Shown here one piece after another: positions 42,914 to 52,495 of a stretch of 64,000 bases of DNA; the first letter of the stretch is position 1, and each line of letters begins with the position of its first letter. The position numbers and the translations under genes are program-made. The notes under the pieces are model-generated. The model was not told the origin of the DNA. It was given only the letters and a program-made list of their open reading frames with translations, and made no database searches. The DNA is from Cyclobacteriaceae bacterium (GTDB lineage: Bacteria > Bacteroidota > Bacteroidia > Cytophagales > Cyclobacteriaceae). The stretch lies in contig JABFRS010000002.1 of the NCBI GenBank assembly GCA_013141055.1, positions 1,319,266-1,383,265 on the forward strand. Direction: 5' to 3'.

Positions 42914-44038
42914 TTAGGTCAGAATTATTTCAAGCTTAAGTCTGAAAATCCCATTCGCTTCTGAGGAGACTAGGCTGTGCTTATCCTGATAGTGCAGCAT
43001 CAGTCTTTTTTTCACATTTGTCAGACCGATTCCGGATTCTTGCTTATTGACAACCGGAAGTGTTTTAAGTATAAGGTTTTCTGTTTGGAATGTCAGCAAG
43101 TCTTTGCTAACAGTTAATTCAATTTTATTTTGAAAGGAACCAGCAAAATCTCCGTACTTAAAAACATTTTCTACTAAAGGAATAAATAATAAAGGGACGA
43201 TGCTCTTGTTTCCAGAATCTTCCTGAAAAAAATATTGTATACTCTGATGTTCAGTCAATCTCATTTGTTGCAGACTTATATAATCCTTGAGGTTCTGGAT
43301 TTCCTTTTCTAACGCAACCTTTTCAAGATCCGTCTGATATAAAATATATCGCAACAATTGTGAAAGTTTGATGACCGCCTCCTCAGCCTGATCCGACTTA
43401 GATCGAACCAACCATCGTATATTATTCAAAGTATTAAATAAGAAATGAGGACTGATTTGCAATTTGAGAACAGCAAGTTCCGAAGCTAATTTTTGAAATG
43501 CACGCTCTTGCTCAGTTGCTTTTGCTTTTACCCAATCTTTCCATAATACCAGACTTGTGCTGATGCTGACGATGATGATGGTAATAAGAAAACTAGAGAA
43601 GAGCGGTCCCGGAAACATCATAGGCCTGAATCGACGACCCGAACTCATATTTGGATCACCTCCAGGACCAAAATCACCGTTGGGTGGTTCAGGCGGAGGT
43701 CCTTGTCTAAATGGGTCGCCAAAATCTTCAGAAAAGAAATGATGAATTTTTAGATTCAACAGACTTACTCCGATTATGAAGGCAATCAGAATAAAAAGAA
43801 AAACTCCGATGCTGTTATTTTTCAGAACGACAGGCGCAAGGAATAAAAGATTGAAGTAAAATAACCCCATTAATACAAGATTCCTGATCAACATTGATTC
43901 AAGTGTTCCAGTATCTGTGAGTATCGATTCAAACTCATTGGGTGGTGAGAGCAATAGCGGGGCTATGAAAAATATAATCCACCCAGCCACATGAAAGAGG
44001 ATGCTGCTTTTGAAAATGGACTGAAATGAGGGCTTCAT
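42914..44038 (-). CDS. LytS-type sensor histidine kinase
   Basis: Membrane kinase of 374 residues with four hydrophobic helices in the first 175 residues. Between the third and fourth TM segments there is a Pro/Gly-rich loop (GPPPEPPNGDFGPGGDPN). The His_kinase domain has the phosphoacceptor in LQISPHFLFNTLNNIRWL (about His195) and YQTDLEKVALEKEIQNLKDY; the ATPase part has PLVENVFKYG and GIGLTNVKKRLMLHY, typical of LytS/YehU kinases. Together with the receiver encoded 16 bp downstream it forms a LytS/LytTR two-component system. The sensed signal is unknown. Confidence 0.94.
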   Translation of the reverse strand: MKPSFQSIFKSSILFHVAGWIIFFIAPLLLSPPNEFESILTDTGTLESMLIRNLVLMGLFYFNLLFLAPVVLKNNSIGVFLFILIAFIIGVSLLNLKIHHFFSEDFGDPFRQGPPPEPPNGDFGPGGDPNMSSGRRFRPMMFPGPLFSSFLITIIIVSISTSLVLWKDWVKAKATEQERAFQKLASELAVLKLQISPHFLFNTLNNIRWLVRSKSDQAEEAVIKLSQLLRYILYQTDLEKVALEKEIQNLKDYISLQQMRLTEHQSIQYFFQEDSGNKSIVPLLFIPLVENVFKYGDFAGSFQNKIELTVSKDLLTFQTENLILKTLPVVNKQESGIGLTNVKKRLMLHYQDKHSLVSSEANGIFRLKLEIILT

Positions 44039-44206
44039 GATGTAAAACTAGGGTTTAAAAAAGGCAAGGCATGAGAATGTAGATAAAGTTGGGGAAATTG
44101 GAGAAGAATGGAGGGAGGAAAATTGAAAAGTGTTATTGGGACAAGGGAAGAAGGAATGGTTTTATAGTGAGATTTTGTGTAAATCGTTGAACCCATCCAA
44201 ACAGCT

Positions 44207-45616
44207 ATGAATTCAAAGAAGATCTTTCCAGTACTGAGTTTATTTTTCGGTCTGTCCCTTGTCAACTCAGGTTTTGCGCAGCCAAATCAACAATTGACAC
44301 ATGATATCTTCAAAGAGCTGATCGAGATTAACACCACCAACTCTTCCGGAAACACTACCCAGGCAGCGGAAGCGATGGCCGCAAGATTGCGTGCAGCTGG
44401 ATTTACTGACAAAGATATTTTTGTCGGTGGGCCTGATCCCCGAAAAGGAAATCTGGTAGCAACTTTGCGTGGAACCGGGAAGAGAAAACCTCTACTACTT
44501 CTTGCTCACCTTGACGTTGTGGAAGCATTGAGAGAAGATTGGACCACCGATCCATTCAAGTTTGAAGAGATTGATGGATTTTATTATGCCCGCGGGGCTA
44601 GTGACGACAAAGCCATGGCTGCAATTTTTGTTGCCAATATGATTCGCTTCAAGCAGGAAAAATTTACCCCTGATCGTGATATCATTCTTGCATTAACGGC
44701 CGATGAAGAAGGTGGAGATTTTAATGGGGTTGACTGGCTTTTGAAAAATCATAAGGAATTGATCAATGCTGAGATGGCATTAAATGAAGGTGCAGGTGGA
44801 CGGGAAGTAGAAGGAAAAAAAATATTCAATGGTGTTCAGCTTAGTGAAAAAGTATTTCAAAGCTTTAAGATTGAAGTGAAAAATCGTGGGGGACATAGTT
44901 CGATGCCACGCAAAGACAACGCGATCTATCGCTTGGTTAAAGGATTGGATAATTTATCAAAATTTGAGTTTCCGGTTAATCTTAATGAAGGCACACGGGT
45001 TTTCTTTGATCGTAGCTCCAGAAATGAAACCGGTCAGTTGGCAGAAGACATGAAAGAGATTGTTAAACCAATGCCCAGTGCTGATGCTATCGCCCGTCTT
45101 TCAGTGTTTCCAAATTACAATGCAACGATGCGTACGACTTGTGTGGCAACAATGATCAGCGGTGGTCACGCTGAAAACGCATTACCTCAAACTGCTACGG
45201 CAACAATCAACTGCCGTATTCTTCCCGGAGAAGACCCCGCAAAAATTAAGGAAATGTTAGTTGGTGTTTTTGCAGATGAGGGCATATCGGTAACCGCAAT
45301 TAAACCAGCGAAACCAAGTCCAGCTTCACCAATGAGCACAGAAGTATTTGGTCCGATAGAGCGGATTACTCAACAAATGTGGCCAGGCATACCGGTTATT
45401 CCAATCATGTCAACAGGCGCCACCGATGGTGCATATCTGCGCAACAATGGTATTCCAACGTATGGCGTTTCCGGGATCTTCTTTGATGCAAATGATATCC
45501 GGGCTCATGGAAAGGATGAGCGGATCAGGATTAAATCCTTTTATGATGGCCAGGAATTCCTGTATAAGGTTGTGAAGGAAATGACACAGAAATTAACCGT
45601 GAAAAGAAACGATTAG
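44207..45616 (+). CDS. Exported M20-family metallopeptidase
   Basis: Zinc peptidase or amidohydrolase of 469 residues with a signal peptide (FPVLSLFFGLSLVNSGFAQ). Metal and catalytic residues: LAHLDVVEA (His about 102), bridging Asp in GASDDKAMA (about 133), Glu pair in TADEEGG (about 166-167), Glu in LNEGAGG, and the C-terminal His in RAHGKDERI. The dimerisation domain lies at about 225-360. The carboxypeptidase-like family acts on peptides or N-acyl amino acids; exact substrate unknown. Its stop overlaps the stop of the convergent gene at 45613. Confidence 0.92.
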   Translation: MNSKKIFPVLSLFFGLSLVNSGFAQPNQQLTHDIFKELIEINTTNSSGNTTQAAEAMAARLRAAGFTDKDIFVGGPDPRKGNLVATLRGTGKRKPLLLLAHLDVVEALREDWTTDPFKFEEIDGFYYARGASDDKAMAAIFVANMIRFKQEKFTPDRDIILALTADEEGGDFNGVDWLLKNHKELINAEMALNEGAGGREVEGKKIFNGVQLSEKVFQSFKIEVKNRGGHSSMPRKDNAIYRLVKGLDNLSKFEFPVNLNEGTRVFFDRSSRNETGQLAEDMKEIVKPMPSADAIARLSVFPNYNATMRTTCVATMISGGHAENALPQTATATINCRILPGEDPAKIKEMLVGVFADEGISVTAIKPAKPSPASPMSTEVFGPIERITQQMWPGIPVIPIMSTGATDGAYLRNNGIPTYGVSGIFFDANDIRAHGKDERIRIKSFYDGQEFLYKVVKEMTQKLTVKRND

Positions 45617-46920
45617 TTTGCTTTTTTCTTTTTTGGATCAATTGCTTCTTTCTTAAACTGATCGTTAAGTTTTTCCTTTTGTTCCAGCCAGAGAATTACT
45701 TCTTTATTCAATGGATTGGCCTTAATGACATTGTAGTTTTTCCAAAACTGCTCATCGTATGGCTTCTTACTGAGAGCAAGGGAACGGGCCATATTATCAT
45801 CATCAAGTAATTTGTATATTTCTTTTACACTATCTAATTTGATATCATTGACCAGTACTTCTCTGAAATAATCCTCCGTCCTGAGTACTTTCCTATTCTT
45901 CACATCAAGTTTCCTGATCTTATACTGATTGCGGGCATACTGCAAGAATACTCTGTTTTCATATCTTCGAAAAATATAAGTAACATCCATCATTTCCGTA
46001 TGCCACTCCCCCATAGAATACTCAATCTCATTTTTGGCACCCGATAGTTCAAATCGAAGAATAGCGTGGTCTGTCTCACTGACATAAATTTTGTATACCG
46101 CAGGGAAATTTTTTGAGTTCTTAACTTCTACTTTGATAACAGAGAGATTCTCACCGTTGAATTGAATCGTTCCATCCCAGGAATATTTCATGTCAGCAGA
46201 GAAGTCAAAGAAGTTTTTAATAAACAACCAGCCTGCATTTCTGGGATACTTAATAAGATTTCTTTCCAGCAGATTGGAAAGCCAGTTTCCGTTTGAATAA
46301 TTCCATCCCGCATTCAAATTACTTTTACGAACTTCATTGATATAGATTTTTTCCTTAGTTTTTTTTGAATCATAGCCAGGATCATAGATCATTACCGCCG
46401 CTTCGATGAGTGTACCCGGATAAGATTTCACGTCAGCAGAATCAAGCTTCTCCCAGCTTCTGTGAAAACCTTCCATTAAATAGGGGGCAATCGGATAATT
46501 GTCAGTAATAGCTTTCTGAGCATCCTTGATAATTTTCTCTGCACTATTGGCGGAGACTGTTATTTCCTCCAGTAGTGTTGGCAATTCCTCAAGACCTATT
46601 TCTTTAGACGCTTTCAGGTTTGATATCTTCTCCTTAAAGGTCTTATATCCCAGAAAAGAAATAACGAGCGAATCATTCAGAAATTGAGATGAAAGAAAAA
46701 AGTCAAACTCCCCTATCTCATTGGATACTGTTCCAATTGATTCACCTTTGATGCCAATATTTGCAAATGCCAGAGGTGACCTCGTCTTCTTATCAATGAC
46801 GCGTGAAGAAATATTAATGAGATCTTGTCCCTTTAAAGTATTTCCAAAAAACAGGAAGCAAAGGACAATTGAAACAATTTTTAATATGTTAGATACCAAG
46901 ATTCGCTCCAAGCTTTTCAT
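45613..46920 (-). CDS. Exported CarboxypepD_reg-like protein, tandem paralog 3
   Basis: A 435-residue exported protein; third of three paralogs read in the same direction. Signal segment FFGNTLKGQ region (about 12-31), carboxypeptidase-like domain (about 33-120: VIDKKTRSPLAFANIGIKG, GTVSNEIGEFDFFL), then a long domain (about 130-425) shared by all three copies, starting KIIKDAQKAITDNYPIAPYLM and ending FWKNYNVIKANPLNKE. Ends with a Lys-rich tail. No plug or barrel, hence no channel. Starts directly after the stop of paralog 2. The function is unknown; the operon context with an FtsX permease suggests an envelope role. Confidence 0.88.
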   Translation of the reverse strand: MKSLERILVSNILKIVSIVLCFLFFGNTLKGQDLINISSRVIDKKTRSPLAFANIGIKGESIGTVSNEIGEFDFFLSSQFLNDSLVISFLGYKTFKEKISNLKASKEIGLEELPTLLEEITVSANSAEKIIKDAQKAITDNYPIAPYLMEGFHRSWEKLDSADVKSYPGTLIEAAVMIYDPGYDSKKTKEKIYINEVRKSNLNAGWNYSNGNWLSNLLERNLIKYPRNAGWLFIKNFFDFSADMKYSWDGTIQFNGENLSVIKVEVKNSKNFPAVYKIYVSETDHAILRFELSGAKNEIEYSMGEWHTEMMDVTYIFRRYENRVFLQYARNQYKIRKLDVKNRKVLRTEDYFREVLVNDIKLDSVKEIYKLLDDDNMARSLALSKKPYDEQFWKNYNVIKANPLNKEVILWLEQKEKLNDQFKKEAIDPKKKKAN

Positions 46921-48198
46921 TTATTTTCTAGTTTGCTTCTTGAATTGTTCAATTAAAGGGGAATCCTGCTCAAGATCGGATAACTGTTTCTTCGTCAGGG
47001 GAGTCAGATTAACAAGCTTATAATCGCTCCAGAACTTTGCATCATAATCCTTAGAAAGGAACTTGATGTTTTTGTGATTATCCATTACCACACCTTCGGC
47101 TGCCCTGGAGTTATCCACGACAACTTCATTGATTACCAACATATTTTCGTCTGTTACATTCCACTCTGTTTCATCAGTTTTTGTATTAATAATTACCCCT
47201 TTACTATAGGAACGTGCGTGTTCCATATACATTTTACCCATGTATTGCTTAAATTGATAGATTTGACTGCTCGCAGTAAGCTTGAGAACTTTTGTGTTTT
47301 CCTTATTCACCCAAACATCGAAGTTTTGAAGATAACTGCCCTTATGAGCGACCGATTCATTTTTTATCTTCAAAAATGAAAAGTCCTCAGAATCAATATA
47401 CAAGGTGAAAATGTTCTTACCAGTTAATCCTTGCGCAGTGCTGCTAATGACAAAATATGACCGTTCATTATACGTGACGATACTATCGAGAACAAAACTC
47501 TTTCGATCCATAACAAAATGATTTCTATACTTCGCATAATTGAAAACCAGAAGCCAGTTAAGCGTATTTGATTTCTCAAAATAATTCTCATCCGTATTTT
47601 TAAAAAAGCTCTTACTCGACCGGACTTGACTCACCGTCACTTTTTCTTGCAATCTGAAATTGTTATTCAGCCTGGTCTTCTTATCAGAAATATTTACAGC
47701 AGCTTCTACCAAAAGCACATTCTTATCATTTTCGGTATTTAGCTGACGATAAAATCCCCGCAGTATAAAAGGCTCCTGAGGAAAAGTCTCTTCCAAATTT
47801 TGATACGCTTTTTTAAAGATCTCATTCGGTGAAATTTTTTCTGCATTAATTGTCACCTCATTCAGAATTATAGAAATCATTTTAAGCCTGATCACATGAT
47901 TCTTATCAGGGCTGAGTTGACTAATTGCTGTTTTATAAGTTGAATAGCTCAACATAGAAACAAGCAGCGTATCCTTCTCGTGGCCGGAAGGGATGTAGAA
48001 TTCAAAATCACCATCATTATTAGTGATCGTTCCAATGCTGGTGCCCCGCAATGAGATTGTAGCATAGATCAAAGGAGAGCTGGTTTCCTCATCAATAATT
48101 TTTCCATGAAAGAGAGAAAATGATTGGGCACTAATCATGAAGCATGTCACGAAAATCAAAGTCACTGTAAATAGAGATTTTCTGAAAACCATTTTCAT
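46921..48198 (-). CDS. Exported CarboxypepD_reg-like protein, tandem paralog 2
   Basis: A 425-residue exported protein. I use ATG 48198 (MKMVFRKSLF) instead of the longer frame from 48279, because the signal peptide (LFTVTLIFVTCFMISAQ) then opens the protein and the upstream gene's stop is 11 bp away. Carboxypeptidase-like domain: IIDEETSSPLIYATISLRG, GTITNNDGDFEFYI. Shared domain: NEIFKKAYQNLEETFPQEPF, ending FWSDYKLVNLTPLTKKQ and SPLIEQFKK. Same architecture as the genes on both sides and thus part of a tandem triplication. No known function. Confidence 0.88.
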   Translation of the reverse strand: MKMVFRKSLFTVTLIFVTCFMISAQSFSLFHGKIIDEETSSPLIYATISLRGTSIGTITNNDGDFEFYIPSGHEKDTLLVSMLSYSTYKTAISQLSPDKNHVIRLKMISIILNEVTINAEKISPNEIFKKAYQNLEETFPQEPFILRGFYRQLNTENDKNVLLVEAAVNISDKKTRLNNNFRLQEKVTVSQVRSSKSFFKNTDENYFEKSNTLNWLLVFNYAKYRNHFVMDRKSFVLDSIVTYNERSYFVISSTAQGLTGKNIFTLYIDSEDFSFLKIKNESVAHKGSYLQNFDVWVNKENTKVLKLTASSQIYQFKQYMGKMYMEHARSYSKGVIINTKTDETEWNVTDENMLVINEVVVDNSRAAEGVVMDNHKNIKFLSKDYDAKFWSDYKLVNLTPLTKKQLSDLEQDSPLIEQFKKQTRK

Positions 48199-48208
48199 TA
48201 TGAGATCC

Positions 48209-49495
48209 TTATTTAGCTCGTTTAAATTGTTGTGACTTTTGAAATTGGCTTTCAAGCGGTGACTCATTCTCCAGATCATCTTTTTGCTTTTTCGTTAATG
48301 GAAAAAGCTTAACATCTCCATAATCCTTCCAGAAATCAGAACTATAATTTTTGACATTTACGATGAGGCTTTCATTGTAACTTATTACTGATGCTCCTGG
48401 CAGAGCTTTATCAGAATCAATGACCTCAGACACCACCAATAACGCACCCGTTTTTATTGTTGCCTCATCCTTTCCGGTTTTCAAATTATGAACGATGGCA
48501 ATAAACTCTGCCCCAACGTATTTTGGATATAATTTGCCTCCATAGTTTTCAAATTCCTGGACAACACGGCGGTGCATATTCCTATAGAGATAGGATGGAT
48601 CATCTACAAATTTCCACTCATTATGAATTCCTCCATCTCTTCCATAATCAACATACTCATGCCGCTTGATTGCAAAAGTCTCTGCATCAATGAAAAACGT
48701 ATCCATTCCGTCATACGTCTCCCCAACAATCGGGGAACTTACCCGATAGAACAATCTTCCGTCTGAATAAATCAGGCTATCTACTTCAAACTTCTGGGCT
48801 CCAAGTTTCTTCTTCCAGCTCTCACGGTACTTAATGCTCCGCCAGAAAATGGAGTTTGCGAGATAACTATAGTTCCCTTTGAGAAAGTGGTTGCGCCAGA
48901 TAGCTGATTTGAAATGCACATCACTTGCGCGCACATTTCTTACATCTACCTTTTCAGTCATTTTTCCCCCTTTGACCGGGAGATATCCCCTTGTATCATA
49001 AATATCTACTGAAGCGTCCAGAACAAAAGATGTTACATCATTCTCATCATAAATTTCTCTGAAGAAAGCTTTCATCAGATAAGGCTTTGTAGGATAATTG
49101 CTTTCCACTTTCTCAAATGCCTTCATCAAAATATCCCTGCCTACAAGCTTTGAACTGGTAATGACGACTTCATCAAGAACATAAGGCCTGATTTTTAATT
49201 TGATTAATATATTCTTAGGCTCTGAAATTTCAGCAATCTGAATCGTGAATCTTCTATAACCTAGAACAGATACATAGAGACTATCATGACTGTATTCATT
49301 TGAAAAATAAAAATCAAAAAATCCATCCTCATTAGTAACTGTTCCAACGGGCTGTCCACCAATTCCAACCGATGAATAACCCAGCGGGGTGCCGGTTTCT
49401 TCATCCACTACCCTTCCTCTGAGATTCATAGAGTTTTGGGAACTTAGAGCGAACGCAATTAAAACCAAAACAACAATCAGAACGGGCTTTCTCAT
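48209..49495 (-). CDS. Exported CarboxypepD_reg-like protein, tandem paralog 1
   Basis: A 428-residue exported protein. Start ATG 49495 (MRKPVLIVVLVLI) gives a clean signal peptide ending at ALSSQ; ATG 49516 would add seven residues and overlap the permease stop by 11 bp. Carboxypeptidase-like domain: VVDEETGTPLGYSSVGIGG, GTVTNEDGFFDFYF. Shared domain: RDILMKAFEKVESNYPTKPY, ending FWKDYGDVKLFPLTKKQ and SPLESQFQ. First of the three copies after the permease gene. Function unknown. Confidence 0.88.
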   Translation of the reverse strand: MRKPVLIVVLVLIAFALSSQNSMNLRGRVVDEETGTPLGYSSVGIGGQPVGTVTNEDGFFDFYFSNEYSHDSLYVSVLGYRRFTIQIAEISEPKNILIKLKIRPYVLDEVVITSSKLVGRDILMKAFEKVESNYPTKPYLMKAFFREIYDENDVTSFVLDASVDIYDTRGYLPVKGGKMTEKVDVRNVRASDVHFKSAIWRNHFLKGNYSYLANSIFWRSIKYRESWKKKLGAQKFEVDSLIYSDGRLFYRVSSPIVGETYDGMDTFFIDAETFAIKRHEYVDYGRDGGIHNEWKFVDDPSYLYRNMHRRVVQEFENYGGKLYPKYVGAEFIAIVHNLKTGKDEATIKTGALLVVSEVIDSDKALPGASVISYNESLIVNVKNYSSDFWKDYGDVKLFPLTKKQKDDLENESPLESQFQKSQQFKRAK

Positions 49496-49505
49496 ATTTA
49501 ATCTA

Positions 49506-52103
49506 TTAACCTTCACACTTCAAAACATCAACAGGATTGACTCTGACGGATTTGATTCCATGAAATCCAGCAGTTGCAAACACTATCGTAAAAGAGATGA
49601 TTGCCGGAATGATATAGTAAGTAGGACCTAGCTCGATGCGATAAGCAAAACTATTCAACCAGTAGGTTGATAAGTACCCAATCACAGGCCAGGCCAGCAC
49701 CAGAGAAATAATCACTAGTTTTGAGAAACTTTTCAGATGAAGCCAGAATAGTTGCAAAGGATTAGCGCCCACAACCTTGCGAATTCCTGCTTCACGTTGC
49801 CGCAATCCTGCCATCAAAGCAGAGATGCTGAAAATTCCAAGACAAGAAATAAACACCGATATCAGCAGACCTAACTGAAAAATATATTGCGAATCATAAT
49901 CCTTCTTATAGAGGCTTTTGTATTTGGAATCCAGAAACTCCCACTCCAAAGGGATATCCGGCCATTGCGTTTTGTAGGATGCTTCTATTTTTTGAACGAG
50001 ATCGGGGATGTTTCCCTTGAGTTTTATGTATAAGAAAATATTTCGCTCCTCAAGAATTATAATGAGAGGCTCGATTCTATTATAGAGAGAAGCAAAGTTG
50101 AAATCTTTAACTACACCAATAACAAATCCATCACGATCACCCTGATCATTTGCTCCTACCGGGCCTGATATCCTTTTACCAAGCGGTTCATCCCAACCAA
50201 ACTCACGGGCTGCGGCCTCATTGATAATAAATGATGCGTTATGATCTTCTGCCCTTGCATCATCAAGGCTTCTTCCACTTAATATTTGTGCGCCAATGAT
50301 ATTCAGATAATCTGCGCTGGAAAATATCACTGGCGTCAATCTCTTCTTCATTCCATCTGACGACTCCATCAGGAAAGAGTACTTGGTTTCGATGACACCA
50401 GGGTAATATGAACTATTAGCAACTCCCATCACCCCAGGATGCTTCAATAGCGCTGATCGAAATACTTCAGCCTCTGACACAGTCTGAACATGACGCTTGA
50501 TCACCATCACATCATCATCATTAAAGCCCTTATCCTTTGATTGCAGAAAATAAAACTGTTGGATAAGCACCATCACCAGGGCCATCATGACAATTGAAAA
50601 CGAGAACTGTATCGACACCAGAATTTGACGAAAAGACAATCCTGTTTTATTAAAGTGAGTAGCTTTCTTCAATGCACTGATGGAGGAATTCAATTTTATA
50701 TAAATCGATGAATTAAAATAAACCACAAAAAGCGTTGAGGAGAATAATAAAATAATGCTGCCGAGGAATGCAGGAGACGTAACCAGCGAATAGTCTATCT
50801 TCATGCCAAGAAAAGTTTCCGCGAGATTCAAATTGAAAATCACAATTATCAAAGTCAGCAAACCTGCAATGACCAGATAAAGCACTGATTCAGATATGAG
50901 TGTTTTTCGGTAAGCTGATTGATTTCCACCAAAGATTGACAGTAGTCCGATCTTCTTAGAGTCCTTTGTTAATTCTGCGGAAATCAGATTTACATAATTG
51001 ACAATCCCAAGCGCAGCAAATAAAATTGCTATCGAACCCAATAGATAAACATAATTGAGACTTCCTTTGATGGCAATGTCCTCATCTTTTTCAGATGACA
51101 AATGGATGTTCTTAATATTTTCAAAAATAGGTTCATATGACGCATTGTACTCCTCTGAGACCAGTTCATCAAGATCCTTTAAAGCTGAGTGGATTTTCAA
51201 ACGTACATCCTCAATGCTAGCTCCTTCCCTTAAGAGGATATAGGTGTAGGCATTCACATTGTCCCAATTTTCCATTTGATCAAATGTGTTCCAGGAAATA
51301 AGGGCATCGGCCTTCAGGTGTGACGAGTGTTTCGGATCTTCAATAATTCCGGTAACCTCCAGCAGAAAATGATTGTTATATAAAAGAGATTGACCCAATG
51401 GATCTTCTTCACCAAAAATTCTCTCCGCAAGTGACTGGGTTATAACAATAGTGTTAGGCTCATCCAAAGCTCGTTTATCACCTTGTCGAAAGTCAGGAAT
51501 TAATATTCTCAAATAATTACTGTCAACAGATAAAGTCTTCATATCACTAAAAAAGTTATCATCCTTTTTCAGTAAGGGATACTCTTCCGCCATGAAACGA
51601 AGAGAACCTTCCACTTCCGGAATTTCTTGCTTTAATGCATCCGCCAGCGGTAATGGAGAAACAGCATAGTGAGTTGTATTACCGCTGAACTTAATTGTGG
51701 ATCCTACCCTAAAGATGCGATCCGCATTTATTTGATGATGATCATAGGACCATTCATCAAAGGCAATCAATCCAAGCGTCAGTGCATATCCAAAGCTGAT
51801 GGCAATGCCCAGAACCTTGATCATAGAGTTTAAATGGTTGCCTTTCGCACGACGCCATGCAAGTGTAAAAGCAAAACGCCACGAGCCATCCTGAAGATCA
51901 TACCAGTTTGATTTTCTGATATTCGACCATCGAAGAAATCGAAATACATCCAAGATAAATTTTAAGCGGGCATATGATTGCGTTCTTGTTTCCAATCTTT
52001 GATAGAATAACTCATAAGCATCGCCTTGAATTTCTTCCAGCAAATCCGGGTCGCAATACCACCGGAGAAATCTATCAGCCCAACGAGGAGGTCTCGCGTC
52101 CAT
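49506..52103 (-). CDS. FtsX/MacB-type ABC transporter permease with N-terminal permease prefix domain
   Basis: An 865-residue inner-membrane protein. The N-terminal 65 residues (PPRWADRFLRWYCDPDLLEE) are the short prefix domain seen in Bacteroidota permeases paired with PadR regulators. A TM helix (about 90-110), a MacB-type periplasmic domain, three TM helices (about 365-465), a second TM/periplasmic unit and a final FtsX domain (RQREAGIRKVVGANPLQLFW, then TM helices) follow. No ATPase gene is near, so it either borrows one or works without. Start is 1 bp after the PadR stop, implying coupled expression. Efflux or envelope-lipoprotein handling by MacB-like permeases is family knowledge only. 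Confidence 0.92.
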   Translation of the reverse strand: MDARPPRWADRFLRWYCDPDLLEEIQGDAYELFYQRLETRTQSYARLKFILDVFRFLRWSNIRKSNWYDLQDGSWRFAFTLAWRRAKGNHLNSMIKVLGIAISFGYALTLGLIAFDEWSYDHHQINADRIFRVGSTIKFSGNTTHYAVSPLPLADALKQEIPEVEGSLRFMAEEYPLLKKDDNFFSDMKTLSVDSNYLRILIPDFRQGDKRALDEPNTIVITQSLAERIFGEEDPLGQSLLYNNHFLLEVTGIIEDPKHSSHLKADALISWNTFDQMENWDNVNAYTYILLREGASIEDVRLKIHSALKDLDELVSEEYNASYEPIFENIKNIHLSSEKDEDIAIKGSLNYVYLLGSIAILFAALGIVNYVNLISAELTKDSKKIGLLSIFGGNQSAYRKTLISESVLYLVIAGLLTLIIVIFNLNLAETFLGMKIDYSLVTSPAFLGSIILLFSSTLFVVYFNSSIYIKLNSSISALKKATHFNKTGLSFRQILVSIQFSFSIVMMALVMVLIQQFYFLQSKDKGFNDDDVMVIKRHVQTVSEAEVFRSALLKHPGVMGVANSSYYPGVIETKYSFLMESSDGMKKRLTPVIFSSADYLNIIGAQILSGRSLDDARAEDHNASFIINEAAAREFGWDEPLGKRISGPVGANDQGDRDGFVIGVVKDFNFASLYNRIEPLIIILEERNIFLYIKLKGNIPDLVQKIEASYKTQWPDIPLEWEFLDSKYKSLYKKDYDSQYIFQLGLLISVFISCLGIFSISALMAGLRQREAGIRKVVGANPLQLFWLHLKSFSKLVIISLVLAWPVIGYLSTYWLNSFAYRIELGPTYYIIPAIISFTIVFATAGFHGIKSVRVNPVDVLKCEG

Positions 52104-52104
52104 C

Positions 52105-52443
52105 TTAAGATAATTTTAAGGAATATCCGGGTACACGGTTAAACAATTGAATCCTTAATTCGATCGTTTGATCTACCGTTTTTCTTCCGCTGTTGGTCAA
52201 CTGGAAATACCTTTTCCGCCTTCCTCCTCTTTCGGTGGTGGCACCCCCCATTTTTGATTTCAGAAATCCTTTTGACTCCAGTCTCTTCAGTACAGCATGG
52301 ATAGCGCTGATATTTGATTCTCGCCCGGATTGATTGGATATTTCATTCATAATAGAGACACCATAAGCATCATCCATTAACGAGGCGACTGTGAGCAACA
52401 CAAGCTCCTCAAATTCTCCCAGGTAGGTTCTTTTCATGTTCAT
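52105..52443 (-). CDS. PadR-family transcriptional regulator
   Basis: A 112-residue winged-helix repressor of the PadR family: LGEFEELVLLTVASLMDDAYG, the recognition region REsnisAIHAVLKRLESKGFL and the wing (GGATTERGGRRKRYFQLTNSG). It lacks the long C-terminal dimer domain of PadR proper, so it is the short (s1-like) type. Start ATG 52443 or 52437 (MKRTYLGE); the first overlaps the operator-like palindrome at 52443-52455, which argues a little for 52437. First gene of the operon with the permease and the three paralogs. Confidence 0.92.
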   Translation of the reverse strand: MNMKRTYLGEFEELVLLTVASLMDDAYGVSIMNEISNQSGRESNISAIHAVLKRLESKGFLKSKMGGATTERGGRRKRYFQLTNSGRKTVDQTIELRIQLFNRVPGYSLKLS

Positions 52444-52455
52444 TTGTTATACAAA
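52442..52455. promoter_or_regulatory. PadR operator candidate, site 1
   Basis: ATTTGTTATACAAA, near-palindromic (TTTGT-TAT-ACAAA). It is the exact reverse complement of site 2 and touches the padR start codon. Confidence 0.7.
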
Positions 52456-52481
52456 CGTGAATATAATCGATTTACTATATT

Positions 52482-52495
52482 TTTGTATAACAAAT
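52482..52495. promoter_or_regulatory. PadR operator candidate, site 2
   Basis: TTTGTATAACAAAT, exact reverse complement of site 1, with centres 39-40 bp apart. The AT-rich sequence between the two sites probably holds the promoter. Confidence 0.7.
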
